A stretch of DNA of 15,186 bases, from contig FR887807.1 in assembly GCA_000432735.1 (NCBI GenBank), forward strand, positions 1,108 to 16,293, in the 5' to 3' direction. Shown piece after piece: positions 14,895 through 15,186 of this stretch. The notes beneath the pieces are model-generated. The model searched no databases, had not been told where the DNA came from, and saw only the letters and a list, made by a program, of their open reading frames with translations. The DNA is from Bacteroides sp. CAG:443. Lineage in GTDB: Bacteria > Bacteroidota > Bacteroidia > Bacteroidales > Bacteroidaceae. The translations under genes and the position numbers were made by a program. How positions within the stretch are numbered: position 1 is the first letter of the stretch; each line of letters opens with the position of its first letter.

Positions 14895-15186
14895 ATGAAA
14901 AAGTCAACTATTTGGATATTAGGTATTGTAATGGGGCTTTCTTTTCTGAGTCTACTTTATTTACAGGTAAGCTATATAGAAGAGATGGTCAAGATGCGTA
15001 AGGAACAGTTCGAAGAAAACGTCGGACGAAGCCTTGCCCAGGCTGTGCATAACCTGGAGTTAGTGGAAACTAAAAAGTATCTGGAAAAAGACGTGGCGGC
15101 TACCGAACGTGCAGCACAGCTTTCCCAGCAGTTTCAGATGCAGCATCAGTCACAGTCTAGTGGAAGTGTGCTGATTGGCTCTTCCG
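14895..15186 (+). CDS. rprX: Sensor histidine kinase, N-terminal part (RprX-like), cut by window edge
   Basis: Only the first 97 codons are present and the frame is still open at the edge. The protein starts with a short basic end and one transmembrane segment (about 6-24, IWILGIVMGLSFLSLLYLQ). A charged helical stretch follows, VSYIEEMVKMRKEQFEENVGRSLAQAV (25-51), and then a Glu/Gln-rich periplasmic region. This start is very like the RprX sensor kinases of Bacteroides as I remember them, and no other family with this start comes to mind. The kinase domain (HisKA, HATPase) lies outside the window, so the assignment rests on N-terminal resemblance only. A response-regulator gene (rprY type) would be expected further right. 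It has its own promoter after the EF-G2 terminator. Confidence 0.6.
   Translation, partial: MKKSTIWILGIVMGLSFLSLLYLQVSYIEEMVKMRKEQFEENVGRSLAQAVHNLELVETKKYLEKDVAATERAAQLSQQFQMQHQSQSSGSVLIGSS

Noticed and set aside
1..15186. Possible mobile element, CRISPR array, toxin-antitoxin pair or defence system
   Set aside because: I looked for transposase or integrase genes, direct repeats at insertion ends, spaced repeats and small paired ORFs and found none. All sizeable genes belong to known core families.

Overview
The window looks like chromosomal core DNA from a Bacteroidaceae species (Bacteroides or Phocaeicola). I infer this from protein sequences close to those I remember from Bacteroides (PurA, dipeptidyl peptidase III with a Cys in HECLGH, a diverged EF-G paralogue, an RprX-like kinase start), from promoter boxes of the Bacteroidetes type (TAnnTTTG near -7, TTTG near -33), and from the absence of strong Shine-Dalgarno sites. 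I cannot fix the species. I see no insertion sequence, phage, integrase, tRNA, rRNA or CRISPR array, and no block of clearly foreign composition.

Layout. The left edge holds the 3' end of a TPR-repeat protein (+), which converges on recQ (-). Between them lie a 22-bp perfect palindrome and a probably bidirectional terminator. recQ diverges from a small stand-alone AraC-type regulator (+). A long imperfect hairpin then precedes dipeptidyl peptidase III (+). A stem-loop separates that gene from an AlkD-like HEAT-repeat protein. Next come fur and purA, 22 bases apart and probably co-transcribed, closed by a strong terminator. An ABC-F ATPase with a palindromic candidate operator follows, and 23 bases later an M13-family (PepO-like) lipoprotein metallopeptidase, closed by a terminator. 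A separate unit encodes an EF-G paralogue with a degenerate GTPase centre (FusA2/EF-G2 type), again closed by a terminator. The right edge holds a well-formed Bacteroidetes promoter, a leader of about 134 bases, and the first 97 codons of a membrane sensor kinase (RprX-like).

How the genes fit together. Most are housekeeping or stress genes: DNA repair (RecQ, AlkD-like), peptide turnover (DPP III in the cytoplasm, M13 peptidase anchored in the envelope), metal sensing next to AMP synthesis (Fur, PurA), and ribosome-associated factors (ABC-F, EF-G2). The most interesting protein is the EF-G paralogue. It keeps the P-loop and the domain IV tip but lacks the switch I Thr and the switch II His of ordinary EF-G. 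This agrees with my recollection of B. thetaiotaomicron EF-G2, reported to support translation without GTP hydrolysis during carbon limitation. It is therefore probably a known system rather than an undescribed one. The less explained items are the non-coding structures at about 569-618, 3326-3425, 8124-8146 and 12339-12461.

No gene-free stretch exceeds 300 bases. The longest gaps are 552-787 (palindrome and terminator), 2612-2821 (divergent promoter region), 12205-12467 (terminator and EF-G2 leader) and 14628-14894 (terminator, promoter and kinase leader).
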